Positions 1 to 12,600 of a stretch of 64,000 nucleotides of DNA are shown piece by piece (positions within the stretch are counted from its first letter, which is position 1; each line of letters opens with the position of its first letter). The notes below the pieces were generated by a model, which made no database searches, was not told the DNA's origin, and saw only the letters and a list, made by a program, of their open reading frames with translations. A program made the position numbers and the translations under genes. Origin of the DNA: Pelargonium cotyledonis (Eukaryota; Streptophyta; Magnoliopsida; Geraniales; Geraniaceae); assembly GCA_036897625.1 (NCBI GenBank), contig JAYMTA010000013.1, forward strand, positions 1 to 64,000, written 5' to 3'.

Positions 1-217
1 AATATTAGACTTTTAAAGCCGGGAGGGTAAACAATTTATAAAATAACAGGAATCAAAGAGGGTTTTAAAGGTGTAAACAAGCAAAAGCTTTCCAGTGTTA
101 TGCTTGTTTTAGTGCCCTTCTGTTCAATTTGCCTTGGTATTTTGTTTGAAAGTCTTTCCTTTCGATGTCGGTTATGTTATAAAGTATTCATGTTCTATCT
201 GTAATACTCCTTGCAAC
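1..217. other. AT-rich spacer at the window edge
   Basis: No gene or RNA is recognised. The first 60 bases contain 18 G or C, typical of most of the window. Confidence 0.6.
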
Positions 218-430
218 TCCCTTCCTTTCGTTACACAGCAGCCTGGTAGAAGGAACTATTATCTCTAAGCTTACCTCCTTTTAATGATAAGAACAATGCA
301 AATGCGGGAATCTTAAGAATATAGAAATACCTATTAACTAATATTTACTATCTATTACTAATAAGAAGTATAATAACTCGTTACAAGATAGGTAATACAA
401 TAGGTACATTAACAGCGGGCTACATACAAC
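218..430 (+). repeat. Composite dispersed repeat, copy A
   Basis: Module 1 begins at 221 (CTTCCTTTCGTTACAC, with AGAAGG following about 15 bases later). Module 2 begins near 272 (ACCTCC, then TTAATGATAAGAACAA, then GGGAATC and TTAAG). An AT-rich tail made of CTATCTATTACTA-like words runs to about 430. The 16-base word TTAATGATAAGAACAA recurs exactly in copy B at 5462, and module 1 closely resembles copies D and F. The function is unknown, and no stable reading frame spans it. Confidence 0.6.
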
Positions 431-1550
431 TGCAAGACACTCATAACCCTAAGGCAATCTTTTTCTTGGGCATTGTTTTGGTCGATCCTTTTCGTGAGTC
501 TTTATTGGAAAGTATTTGCTTATTTAAATTCATTATATAGGGTAAGGGTTTGAAAGTAAAGGAAGGGTGTGAGCTCTACAAGGTATAACAGGCAAGATTT
601 ATCTTGTTGCTGTTCGTTCCTGTCTTTCCCTGTATTCTGGTGAAAGGTTTTAAGGCAAGTATGCTTGTGGACTTGCTTTCTTGTCCCTTTGTTTCCGACA
701 AAAGGGGCTTTATAGTAAGAACAGTTTCCAAAAGAGAACTGAGTCTAGGTAATGTCAATTAGGGCATTTTCAGAAGAAGGTAAAGAATTACATATAGTAA
801 ATCGAATGCAGAAGAGGTATACTTTTCTAAATACTCCACATTTCCAAACTCGTAGTTGGCTACGAGAGTTGCTTCAGTAGTCAAAGTATTTTACAAAACA
901 AACACTCAAAATAAATTGAGCCCAGAACTACTGCCGCTGAGATTTATATAAACCGGAGTAATGTGACATTGTCAAGAGTAGTAAAGATATACCGAAGAGT
1001 AAGGTTCCTATAAAGAGGTCTTAATTTTTAATAAGGGTATCCCTAGGGGAATGCAAGTCATAAGCGTATGCGGGTAGCAAATGACAGAATACTTTAGTAA
1101 TCTATTCTAAGAAATATTAGATCCTAAAGAGGAAAGAATCCCCCAGTAGGTATTGGAATTCACAAAGGTTCAAAACCGGCAATTATTGATTATTTTGGAA
1201 CCTGGATAAAAATAGAAGCGGGTTGTTTTAACATAAAATTGCAGAGTCTCGAGCCGATATCTCACTATATCTTTCAGGAAGGGTTTTTGAGGTAAAAGGC
1301 TTTCTTTTTCATAATTGAAAAGTGCATTCCTTTTTTAAGCAAATACTAAATTATAAAGAGCATGCTTTTAGAACCTACGACCGCCCCTCGGTTACGTTTT
1401 GATTTACCGGGTGTATATTTGATTAAATACATTAAGCTAAAAGAAGCCCCTATAAGCATAGGTATTCCGCTTCCAAATTTCCTAAATTTCAAAAGTACGA
1501 CTAAAAAGTGTGCCCCTATACCGGGTATCCTAAGGAGCCCTTTCCTGAGT
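431..1550. other. Gene-free AT-rich spacer
   Basis: I see only short chance reading frames and a few GC-rich palindromic words, such as the one near 1530-1545 just before composition changes at about 1550. No RNA gene was recognised. Confidence 0.55.
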
Positions 1551-2560
1551 TAAAACCTCCTTTTCACTAAGCTTGCCAGCTCCTCTTTTCTAGAGCTAGA
1601 ACCTTGCCTGCCTTGACTAGCCATGTAAGTACCCTTTTTACTTATCTTTTCCTTGATTATTTCCATTTGTTGGTTCTCCCTTAGACTCTGAAGCTTACTT
1701 ATGGAATAGGAAACATTCCTAACCTGTAAAAGAGGCAAGTTTACTTGGATAGAGAAGAAGTCCTTGTTCCCAACTTAGCGATTGCTTTGACCTCTCAAAT
1801 CAAATTAAGTAAAGAAAATAAGAACATGAATCAAAGCGAAACAAGAAGAAAGAGAAACCAGTAAAAGAGAATAGGAAAGAGGAAACACCAATTACGTGAA
1901 TAAGAACTAGTGCAACTCAGTTCACTCTCTTTATCTGTCCAAATAAGACTGATATTTGACACTTGTCAATTATTCTCCTCGGCTGATAGCATTCAAACCC
2001 AGGACTGTTCCTGGTATAATGGGCTGACATGGACTGTCAATTATCGAAAGAGTATTCACCCCAAGCCGAGTAAATAACAAAGAGAATGAGATCTTTTAGG
2101 TGATTCCAGTCCTAGATTCTAGACTTTTATCTTGCATTTCAGCGAAACAAGTTCTCCTTTTGCCTTGACAGCTTATTCCTCATTTTAGAAATCCCTAAAT
2201 CTTAAACTTACAAATTAGGAAGCTTAAAACCTAGAATTAGAAACTTTAACGAAATAAAGGCAAGAATTACAAGACTTTCTATATTTCTCTTGGATTTCAC
2301 TTAGGAATTACGGGCTATAAAGATTTCAATTCCGTGACTTTAAAGACTTATGCTTAAAATGGGCATTGAACTCTGAGAACACATTAATTAAGAGGTACCC
2401 AAACTTGCGTTTTAGAAAAGAAGATAGATATGACTTCCTCGGAGCCTTACAATCCAAGATGAATCATTCCTCCTCAGTTTCTTACACTATTTTTACTACT
2501 CACCTTGGCCGCTGAAAGCTATGACATAAGTATAGGTTCTTCTGTTTTGAAGTTCAGATA
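1551..2560. other. Higher-GC island of ordinary plant-mitochondrial texture
   Basis: Composition changes here: 1561-1620 is 28/60 G+C, against 18/60 in the first line of the window. The GGRGYCC-type palindromes that pepper the rest were not seen inside. The segment reads like ordinary seed-plant mitochondrial intergenic DNA, with no gene recognised. The right boundary is gradual and uncertain. It may be a recent arrival or a segment spared the local AT drift. Confidence 0.4.
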
Positions 2561-3319
2561 CATGAAAGCCCTCTTTGAAGGGGTTGCCTTTTTTCTATAG
2601 ACCGTATTTACCATATAGCTTAGTAATAATTGCTTAATTTAAAAAAAGGTGTGAAGCAGTAAGCCTTTTATAAGACAATTAGAAATAAGGAATTTCATAT
2701 AAAGCTTTTAGTCTAAGTAAGAACACTCCTAACAAGCAAGAATCTTATTAGGAAAGAGATAAAGAGCCCGTATAATTGCTTTCTTCATACTCCGCTCCTG
2801 CTTCTGGAGCTTGGTTAGGGAATTTCAAGTAAAAAAGGTCTACAATTAACAATTACAATATAATCAGAATTTCCTTACAATTAGGTTTTTTTAACCCTAG
2901 TTAGCGATCTTGTTATTTTCCTGCTGCTATGCCCTCACCAACTCGTACAAGGAAGTTAAGTCATTTTGTTCAAGTCTAAGACCTAAGGGGCACTCCTAAG
3001 TAAGGTTGTTTTCCCTATACCTTTTTCTAATCTAAGGAAGGGATCTTTCCTTATTAAAAAGGATTGAAGAGTGTTCTCTTCCGGATTCTGTGCTACTAAA
3101 AGAAGAATTTCGTATAAGTTATTTCATTCCACTAGGATCCTTAGGGTCAAGCGCCAGGGTAGAGCTTTCCATTTAAATTGGAGTAGTGGAGACTTCTTGG
3201 GCCTTATAAAGTACCTGGTTTGTTTAGGGTTTTGCTTGTAAGAATCTAGCTATCATCAAGAATAAGATACAGGTGTTGAGTTAGGTTAGAAGTAGGGGTA
3301 ACGTTCTAAAGAAAGTGGC
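2561..3319. other. Gene-free AT-rich spacer
   Basis: Nothing beyond chance reading frames was recognised between the first GC island and the purine-rich block that starts near 3320. Confidence 0.55.
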
Positions 3320-3495
3320 TCATAACAAACAAGGGAGCAAGTAAACCAAAAGTATGAAAGTAAGTAGTAAGACAGTAGGTATGGCAGCTATCAAGACAAG
3401 TCTCAAGACAAAAAAGAAAGCTCCGAAGCTACAGACTAAAAAGAAAGTTCTAGTTCTAAGGAAACAAGGAAAAACTTGTTATGAACTTTTCAGTA
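3320..3495 (+). repeat. Purine-rich block of the composite repeat family
   Basis: This block carries the words GTGGCTCATAACAAACAAGG (near 3332) and AAAGTTCTAGTTCTAAGG (near 3452). The second recurs with few changes near 6300 and, reversed, near 35100. On this strand it would read as short lysine-rich peptides (for example KKVLVLRKQG), but the frame breaks repeatedly, so a coding role is not supported. Confidence 0.45.
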
Positions 3496-3689
3496 GAAAA
3501 TAGGCCAAAAAGTACTCCTATAGAAGTGGGCGTTTTAAGGTCCTTTTTCTGATAAAAAAGTAGTCGCGTATATATGTCAAAGTTCATTCACTACTTTTCC
3601 TTGTATAGAGACTTGAAAGAAATGAAAAAGTAGGATTTATATATAAGCAAAAGCCCTACCTCTTATAGGTATTATTACAGTTTGGACTT

Positions 3690-4330
3690 ATCATATTTCT
3701 TTGTTGTTAGTCTTATGCTGCAGCCCTTTCTTAGGAAACCCGCAGCCGATACCTCTAGCTATTATCTTACTCTTCATATTCCCAAGGATAGTAAGCTGTA
3801 AAGTATTCCTTGTAGTTCTAGTCTTATTAGCATTCCCTGTACTTGTATTATTAGTTACTTTATTAGAAAGTAAAAATACATTAGAGTTCTGGTAGAAACC
3901 TTTCCACTCCTTGATAAGTGTTCTTGTATGTGGTTACAGTAGTCCATTATACGTTATGACAACCAAGTCTTCTGCTTCTGATTTGTAGCTTGCTTTATAA
4001 CTTTCTTTTTATTAGTTTAGTATTAGATTACGAGTTTCTTATGCAGCTCTGTTTTACTTGCTTTCTTATACCTCTGTTTCTTTATCCCTATACTATAGAC
4101 TTGTTTTGATAGCCATACTTTTCTTCATTTTTTTTTACTCAAAAGACCTCTACTTCCTTTAGTAGCTTTTGTCTTCTTAGTCTTATGAGCCCTTGTACTA
4201 CCCTTCGTGTTGTTGTAACCTGCTGTTACTGTACCTACTCTATTCCCTCTTTTTTTAGGACTTATAGGAGTTCTATTACCTATTTTAGAATACCTTTTAG
4301 TATTATATAGTTATAGTAATCCATCCCTTA
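3690..4330 (-). repeat. Purine-rich block of the composite repeat family (reverse)
   Basis: On the plus strand this is strikingly T-rich. Read on the minus strand it shows AGGGCTCATAAGACTAAGAAG (reverse of about 4180-4200), matching GGCTCATAA words at 3333, 6448 and 34780. One minus-strand frame stays open for roughly 55 codons and would give a Lys/Thr-rich peptide (NRTPISPKKRG...RAHKTKKTKATKG). I could not assign it to a family, and the composition bias alone could produce it. Confidence 0.4.
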
Positions 4331-5450
4331 GAATCTTCTATTTAGAATTTTTAAAAGTAATAAATAGGAGTGAGTATTAGAGTAGGTCCTTTTAAACTTG
4401 AAGTTTAGTATAGGAAAAAGGAAGGATTTATGTCCACGAGTATAGCTAGTGGGTGCATTCGCTTTCTTGAGTTATATATAAAAGAATGGAGTCTCCTAGT
4501 GCTGTACTAAGGTTTTTCTTGTCAATTCATAGAATCGTTTAACATAGAAGGAACGTCTAAATAGAATGTAATAATGTAGAAAAAAGACAAAAAGTCAAAG
4601 CATTATCCTGTTGGGGTAGAAGCTTGGGGTTAATCCGGGGATACCGTAATCTTTTGAAATTCCTATACACTTTTAGGTTTTTACCGGACCCTGATATAGC
4701 ATATAGCAAAAAATTTTCCTTAAAAAATTCCTGAGATGTTCTACGTAAAAGCTATTTAAGACGGGAAAGCCCCTATACTAGCAGGCCCGAGTTGAGGCCT
4801 CATAAGATTAAGGACATCCCCATATTTTCTTTTACAAGAATTTTCTTTCCTTGTGATTGAGCTTTTTGCACTCGTGTTTCTTATATAGACATCTTTATAT
4901 TCCTAGTGATTACTTTTACGAGGGAAACTTTCATAACTAACGTAATAGTTTTCGGGAAGCAAAGCCCCCTTTGTACAAGTGTACTTAATAAACATGGACT
5001 CAGCGCCATTAATGGAATAAAAAATTGTCTTGAGAAAAAGTTGTCTTAACTTACCGAATTTTTGCGAGTACCTAAAAAATCTTTACTCCCTTTTAGAAAA
5101 AAAAGCAGCTACTATACTATATCACTTCTTGAAACAGGATTTTAGTTTGCAAAAGCATTAACGCAATTGGATTTACTGTCTGACTTTTAAGTAGAGTTTT
5201 TAAGTTTCTTCCTTTCTTTTTGGATCTTCCATTTGCCAGAGAAAGGGAAGCGTTTAGAATGAAAACTCGTAACATAAAGGCCAAAAAGCTAATAATACTA
5301 GGGATTGCCTTATATAAACTGGTTAAAGCCCTACACAAGGTCCCTGTTGACTAAAGCCAAGAAAAAGGATCTTTAAATACAAAATTATGTAAGTGTAATT
5401 GCATCCGATAAAGAGCTCCTCTTTTTCTAATGAGACTTGTCCTATACTTG
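4331..5450. other. Gene-free AT-rich spacer
   Basis: No RNA or protein gene was recognised. The longest open frame here (5117-5338, minus, 73 codons) is within chance expectation for this composition. Confidence 0.55.
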
Positions 5451-5600
5451 CTCATTCCTCTTTAATGATAAGAACAAAGCGCAGGAGGAATATACCCTTA
5501 ACAAAAACAAGACCTATTATACTATGTCTATTCCTATCTATTTCTATAACTAGTAATAAATTAAAGAGATACTAGTATACAATACCTTCTTTACTTCCCC
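5451..5600 (+). repeat. Composite dispersed repeat, copy B
   Basis: Only module 2 and the AT-rich tail are clear. CATTCCTC (5453-5460) and GAGGAAT (about 5484) can pair as a stem closing a loop that contains TTTAATGATAAGAACAA, followed by ACCCTTAAC and a tail of CTATCTATTTC words. The loop word is shared exactly with copy A. Module 1 is missing or unrecognisable. Confidence 0.6.
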
Positions 5601-5803
5601 ACTTGTCTCTATACTACTTCTCTAAGAAAAACATTTATAGCTACAGTAGCTGCGGGGAATACTTATTAGCAAGCTACGGGCTGCAACAAGAAGTCTTAAA
5701 ATCCTAGGTAGTAGTAATGCAGAGAGTCTTTGGTAGGGATTTTCCAACGGGTTTCCTTCTTCGGATATAGAGGCTTCGGCAGGTTCTTCTAAACAAGCCA
5801 AGA

Positions 5804-5862
5804 CATAGGATTTTTTTAGAAAAGGATTTTTTAGTGCCAGCTAACTAATAGGAAATCCTATG
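5804..5862. repeat. Short inverted repeat (hairpin)
   Basis: CATAGGATTT (5804-5813) is followed 39 bases later by its exact reverse complement AAATCCTATG (5853-5862). AGA/TCT words just outside could extend the stem with a bulge. No terminator or gene context is visible. Confidence 0.55.
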
Positions 5863-5949
5863 TTTGTCTAGGGGAGATTGAAACTCAAAGGGTTTCTGAA
5901 AGTTAATATCAAAGGAATTTTCTGGGAGATAGTTTACCGGGTATCAAGA

Positions 5950-6535
5950 CTGGCAAAGGTATAGGTTTTTAAGAAAAGGTACATTTCCTAAGACAAAGAG
6001 GGCTAAAAGGATACAAATACAAGGTACACGTATAGCTCCAAAGAAAGTGGGTAAGAAACCCTGGGCTAATAAAAAGGGTATTAAGAAGAGTAGGAGTATG
6101 ATAGAGAGATAGAGAGATGCGGAGTCTAAAGTTGTGAGTAAGAAACAAGGTCTTTTCTTTTAGATAAGAGTATGAAAACGAGGGCTCCTAAGAAGGCATG
6201 CTTTAGAGTAACATATAAGTTAAGAAGAGGCCTTGTGGGATTCAAAAATACGGAAAGTAAAGTCTAAACTTGGTTGATTGATAAGGTGTTTCAAGAGGGT
6301 TCCAGTTCTAAAGAATGTTCTAGGAATTAAGACCAAAAGTAAAAGAGAAAGTAGTATGATAGCCCTTAAGAAAGGGGTTTGTTCCCGTGCTCCTACTAAG
6401 AGAAAGGTATAGCCCACGAGATACAGAGTAGTTAAAGCTACAATAGTTAAGGCTCATAACAAGATTCCGGGTAAGCAGGGTCTTCTAGCTCTAAGAAAGT
6501 CTGCTTTTTCTGTTGCTGTTGGCTATAGTGCAAGG
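5950..6535 (+). repeat. Purine-rich block adjoining repeat copy C
   Basis: A long purine-rich stretch made of words such as ATAGCTCCAAAGAAAG (6042), AAGAAACAAGG (6138), GGGTTCCAGTTCTAAAG (6297) and AAGGCTCATAACAAG (6447). Each has relatives elsewhere in the window: ATAGCTCCGAAGAAAGG reversed near 45960, GTTCTAGTTCTAAAG near 3455 and 35100. Short open stretches translate to Lys/Arg-rich peptides, but stops and frame changes interrupt them every 30-50 codons. It leads directly into copy C. Confidence 0.45.
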
Positions 6536-6549
6536 TTAACCATACTTAA

Positions 6550-6672
6550 TACTATACATTACCCTTCCTCGGTACCCTTCCGTCGGGAAGAGTAATGTAT
6601 AATCAATCTCTTTAAGGTTTGTTTCCTCTACTAGTAACAACAAAATATAAGAGGTATTCTCCTTAAATAAGT
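6550..6672 (+). repeat. Composite dispersed repeat, copy C, with a strong 14-bp hairpin
   Basis: Module 1 is a hairpin. ATACATTAC (6554-6562) pairs with GTAATGTAT (6592-6600) and CTTCC (6564-6568) pairs with GGAAG (6586-6590), leaving one C-A mismatch and a 17-base loop. Module 2 (6622-6670) has CCTC and GAGG flanking a loop with AGTAACAACAAAA, then TATTCTCCTTAA. The same two modules occur in the same order in copies D, E and, reversed, G. Confidence 0.65.
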
Positions 6673-9600
6673 AGTATTATTTATACTTACAATGAGAACG
6701 CCATTCTCTATTAAGGTTGATGAACCCATTCCTACCACCAGTGAACCTTTACTAGCTATTCCATAACTAAGCAATACTAAATTCTACTAAAAAGGAGATT
6801 AAGAACTATCTAATACTTATAACTCTATAATTCTGGAGACAAGAATCGTAACACGAACCCCGTCGAATATGATGTTACATTTATGGATTTGGATCTGCGC
6901 CCCTCACTTAATCCAAAAGGAAATAAGATGTTTTACTTCATTGTATATAGTGTCCGCTTTAAAGAATTACTAGACTCTTAATAGGAATCTATAACTCTTA
7001 TTTTAGAGAAGGGTGCCCGAGAAATAGGTATACTTTTCCTGTATTATAACGTTTTTCAATAGTATTTTGTGTCCCCAGTTAGTTAAGTACAGAATCCTTT
7101 ACGATAGGGCGCGCTCAGTAATAGCTTTTGTAAGAGGGTTCTTGTAGAGCCAAAGAGTTCTTGCATTCTAAGTTGATTATCTAGAGTCCTATCCCTAAAA
7201 AATTTTCTAAAATGAAGAGTCTTGAATAGGGCAAGGAAGCTCATTTACTAATATGTGATTATTATGCGAGTTCTGTATAAAGTAAGGGCTCTCCTTTTCG
7301 TGAATTAAATCGAAACTTTGTTACAGTGGGTAGAGGTCCTTCAGTATCATATCGAAGAGAGTGTTCAAGAAATAGGTAAGGGGTATTTGAACCAGAGTTC
7401 CTGGTATTATAACTAGGCAGCTGTAAACAACCAGCAATTATTATTTTGAGATTTTGTGGGTAGACTGGGGAAGCAGACCACAAGAAGTAAAGCACTTTTT
7501 GGAACTCGTACTTGAGACCTATCTAGAAAAAAGGAATTGGTAATAAAATATTAAGAGATCCTTGCTAGATTATACTTGAGGGAACTTTGGATACACTCTC
7601 TGCTTCGACCTTGACGAGAAAGCTCTATTTGTATCTTAAACTCTGCTTTTTGAAACCCCATTAGTACCCCTTGTACAAATAATACATTTATTTTCTACGA
7701 CTTCAGGACCAAATTAGAGAAATAGATTAAACCCGTAAAACAAAAGTAAACTATTATAAAAAAATTTTTTAAGGTATCAAAATTCCAGGCACATTATAAG
7801 AGGAATGCTAGGCTTTGAGAAGATATAAAAAAAAACTGTTCCATTTCTCTTTAGTTGGCCATCAGTAAACATAAGGATTAGGACTATCACTGTGCATAAT
7901 TTATTTAGGGTTGTCCTAATATAAGAGGTCTCTGATTACTCTTCAAAATTTTGGGAGGTGCTAGCTTACGTGTTTCTCCTGCTTTTTAGACACAACTTTG
8001 CTTGTTTTATTATGCCTTTCCTAGACTCTTTATTATGGTAAGGAGTCTTATCTATTATTGAGTAGTTTTTTATATTATATATTATATTAGCTTGAGCTGC
8101 GTTACTAGTAATCTCTTTTTTAGTAAGTTTATAAGTTCCTTGCAAAAGCGGGTTGTTAAAGTAATATTATACAAGGGCTCTCTCGTGTGCTATTAAACTT
8201 TTCTTTTTTTGCTGTATGTTCCTCGGATTCAGAAACTATTAAATATTTTTAACCTGAGGTCGCAGATAAAGGGCCTGTCCTTTCATTGACCCAACCCGCG
8301 CATCCAGGGTACTATAGAGTCTAATATTTTTTTTAACAGTATTTTATTTTTGTTAAGGAACCCTTTCTAAAATCTTCTTATGGAAAACTTTAGTTTGATA
8401 ATGACTCCTCCCCCTTATACTCAAGGCTTTATACTAGAAATCTATGCACTTCTAATTGCAATTGGGGTATCTTAATATTTAGCGCAAAGTTTTCTTTGAC
8501 CTTATGCTTCCTTGTCTCTTAAAAAATTGAACCTTTGCTTTTGTAGTTTGTTGAAGGTTCTATAACTCTGTCAAAGGCTCCTTTGGGTATTAATAAGAAT
8601 AAAATTTCAACTATATAAGGCAAGAAGTAGCAGACCCCCGGACCTTTTTAGATTCACACAACTCTATATAAAGGTTAGTTTTTGCTTTACAAGGTACTTG
8701 TTTGTTACGCTTTGATACGTGGAAATCTAGTCCTCATTAATTATACACAAGAGGTTCTGTTTAGAGTTTTTTGTATCGGTTTATGAGCCTTTCATAACAT
8801 AAAACGCGCTTGCACATTTCTTATCAATTCAATTCTTTTTTGGCCTTTTCTAATATAACATGTAGCGAAATTAAAGTCACCCCATTGCTTTTATTGGACG
8901 TAACCCTACTCTAACCCGAGTCTGAGTAGTACAGGGCTCTTTTCTAAAATTCATATAACTTTTGGGGATTTTGAGTAGTAAGCTTGATTTACGTAAAAAC
9001 CCTTTCTAGTGGGGAATCCTCTCCTGATCCACTTTGTGAAATTAAGCCGTCAGCCTCTGGAAAAGTATAAAAGTATAAAGCATAGAGATTCCTCGAAAGA
9101 TAAAAAAATTATAAGGAGCCCCTCATGGAAATTGGGACACACAAAGCTTGAATATAATAGTATTCTAAAATACTTTAAAAAGGATGTTAACCTTTTCTTT
9201 AGGAGAGTTAAGATCCGGATAAGTCTTCCATTCATTTTTTTTAGCTGGATTTGCTGTGTAGCTAGTAATAGTAGGAGATTTGTGCCTTTAGAATTTCAAA
9301 TCCGGGGTTATAGGGATACCCTTCGAACGTAATTCTATTTCGATCTGTGAGTTTCAAGATTATGGTCTATGATATTGTAAAGTTCTAGTTTGCTCTTGTT
9401 ACTCGTTTCTTTTGGTAATAACAATACAACAGTGATTCTATAACGGCCTTTTATTTCAGTAATTGGGACGTTAGTTCTTGACAAATCTAATTGTTCTAGC
9501 TTTGTTCTGTTACTAGTTTTCACATCAGGATTTCCGTACTTTGTCGTAGCCTAGATAATTTTTTTAGGACAGTAATATAACACCAAAAAAAGCAGGGAAT

Positions 9601-12600
9601 TTTTCGATATTAGCATGTCCAAAGAGTGCCTTTTCTATCAAAAAGTCTGAATACTCTTAGAGAAAGTTTTAGGATGACTCTACCCTTTATTTAGTAAATC
9701 CTATACACGGCTTTTCGTGGGAGAGCTATAACCTGACTTAAGGTAAGGGCCCTGTTGTATATCCTTCGTTTTTTAACAATTGGGTTCTTTTTGTAACCTA
9801 TTTTTATTTTTAACTTAATGATAGCTTTGGTTGTTCCATAAATTCCTCCGTGTTAAGAGGTTTTTTATATACTAGGCTTTAAAGTCAAAAGTTTGGCAAT
9901 TTCTAGTCAAATAGATATAAGGACAGTATGAGGTACAAATTTTGTAAAGCGGTAGCTCTAGCTTGCCGAATAGCTTTAATGCATAAATTTGTCAGGCAAT
10001 CCCGCCCAGGTCTAGCTTAAGTCCTCCGAGCAAGGGGTTTTTACTTCTATATCCGGTTTTATACTTTTTATTAAGTAAGGGATTTTTAAATAGTATGAAT
10101 ATAGTAAATATAGCTAGCTATTTATAATTCTTACAATACGAATTTTACAGCTTATTCGGACAATAAAAATATATAGAATAAAAGCTTCCCGTTTTTGAAA
10201 AATCTCTTAGATAAAGAAAGACTTTAGCCAGACTCTTGAAATTAGGGAGCGCCCATTAGCTGACTACAATCAAGTTTACGTTCGGTAAAGTCCTATCCAA
10301 GAATTAGCCAATCCTTGGGGCAGTACTTATCAGTCACGCCGACCCCTTCGAAATGAGTGCCTTTACTGAAGAGGTATAATTCACTTGTCTTGGAATATTC
10401 GTACAATAAGAGACAAAATTGAGCAATTCCTTTTGTTATGGAAATGCTTTGGGAAGTTTTTTGATTAGAATAAAGACTTCACGGATCTATAAATATCATG
10501 GCTAAGGGGCCAGACTGCAAATATAGATATAGAGAGTCATAAAAGGCGAGAATATCATAAATAAGTATTCTTTTCTAAAGTATCCAAAGTAAAAGAGGTT
10601 TCGAACCTATGTATAAACCCTTCCGTTTTAATGTCGAGGTTTTTCTATGTAATCGACTAATGGACGCCGTGAGCCACCTACTAAATAGCTTTTAGAGTAT
10701 ACATTAAAGTTAGGTTCTGAATTCAAAGTTATTCTTTCTACGGGGGTCCTTTTAAGAGGAAATCTACTCTCAGTAGGGAGACGTTAGCTCAGGCTTCTAG
10801 TTATATCTAGGTAATCCGGTGTTTTTTATTCAAGTTAGTAATAAATTAAAGACTCTTTTACTTAGGGCTAAACAAAGAAAAAATCCAAAATAAAAATGTC
10901 TATTAGCTAGTATAATAAACTCCACTTCCAAGTCCTGTAAGAGATCCTTTATAAATGAGTTTACTTCCCTGTAGAGTTTTTCTTAAAAAAGAGACTTCCT
11001 GTTCTTGCATATATTTTATCCTCTGACTTAAGCCTGCATACAGCTTTTAAAAAAGACTCAACTGTAAAACACAAATAAAGATTAGGGGGCTGCTTACTTT
11101 TTAGACACCCCCTTCTTTAGAAACTTTAAAGATAACGAATCCAAATGCGAACAATGCCAAAGTTAATAGAAATCCTTGCTCATGCTCATATTGCAAATTT
11201 AGGTACCGCATAATTTGTATCTCCGACACATTTTCCGTGCTTTTTAATTCCCCTTTGATTTTTCAGACTACCCTTACTGCTCCTCCCATTTCCATAGCAT
11301 TTCTGTTTATTCTACCACCTGTCTTTGTTTAGAAAAAACGAGTGCTTACAATTTCCTTGATCAATGAAAAAAGGCTCTACCTTAATACTTAAGAATTTCA
11401 AGTCTACCTCCTCAGATATTGCTAGGATTTACTGTGAAGACTTAAAACTTTTAGATTCCCTAAATTTAGACAAAAGGGATTGAATTCACCTTATCTCATC
11501 AAGACTTAAAAAGGGGTGGGGACCCGGTTAAACATCTTAATATATTTCCCAAGAGGGGGTCTTCTGAAAGAAAGTATATAGCCATCCTTATAAAAGGAAG
11601 GTTTTGGGCTATTAGTCGCAGCTTGAATCTTGTGCTTTGATAACTCCTATAGGAAAGATTTCCAAGTTAACCTGTTTTGAACCTTCTAACACGCGAGAAA
11701 ATCCCATACTTCCTAACTTAAGAGGCCCCTTTAAGCGCCTAGAAGTCTCCGCAAGCTACTAAGGAATCCTCCTTCTTTTGCAGCATCCAAAAATAAAACA
11801 TAGATTACGTCCCGGTTGACCTTTCCTAAAAGTCTTAAAAACCTTGTGTTAGAATACCCGGATAGAATTTAAAATACTAAAGCGCGTTTGAGCGTATCCT
11901 TTTAGTTACCCAAATCCCAGATTAAACCTTTCTAAAGTGAGTTTTCCCTTTTACTGCCGTGGATACAGGAGACTCGTACTCCTTTTCTTTTTTCTGTGCT
12001 CTCAATTTCAGGTTATTGCTGACCGGTTACTTAAAGGGGAACTCTTAGACTAATCTATGAGGACACGGCTTGAACCCTCGGATATTCTATAAAAAGATTT
12101 TTGCTTTACATGCCTGCCAATTAATTAAAGATTCTTATTGTCATTTATATGGATTATATGGAGAAGAGCATATACAATATTCATTCGCGAGGACGTGGAT
12201 CTAAAATTTGCTTTCTACCTAGGTTATTTTGATACCTAAACTAAATCCTCGGGCTTATGATTTTTTTTTTATTTTTATACTAAATCTTATTCAAATCAAA
12301 AGTGTAAAATGAACCTCATTATTAAATTAAGAAAGAGATCTCCTTGTGGTCACCATATTTTCTGGCTTATGTCTCTTAGTTAGAGCGGCTCTTTATCAAA
12401 TAAATGAAATAAGTCAAAACTTATTGTAAGGTCCTTTCGCGAGCTTAATTGAGGTTTTACTGGAGAGAGCCCCGATAGGGCTTTGAATACTCGTATTTTA
12501 ATCTAGTACTTCACTACAAGCCTAATTATGAAACCTGAAAAAGTTTAAGACAATGGGTTTAGTCCTCGTAAATATAGAATCGGAATTCCCAATTACCTCT

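Noticed and set aside
5985-6530. Possible degraded ribosomal protein gene (rps12, rpl16 or rps11 considered) in the purine-rich block
   Set aside because: Only short Lys/Arg words match and the order does not follow any of these proteins; composition bias explains it equally well.
9009-9332. 107-codon plus-strand frame, Lys-rich N-terminal half
   Set aside because: No recognisable domain; the frame overlaps another on the opposite strand and has no conserved context.
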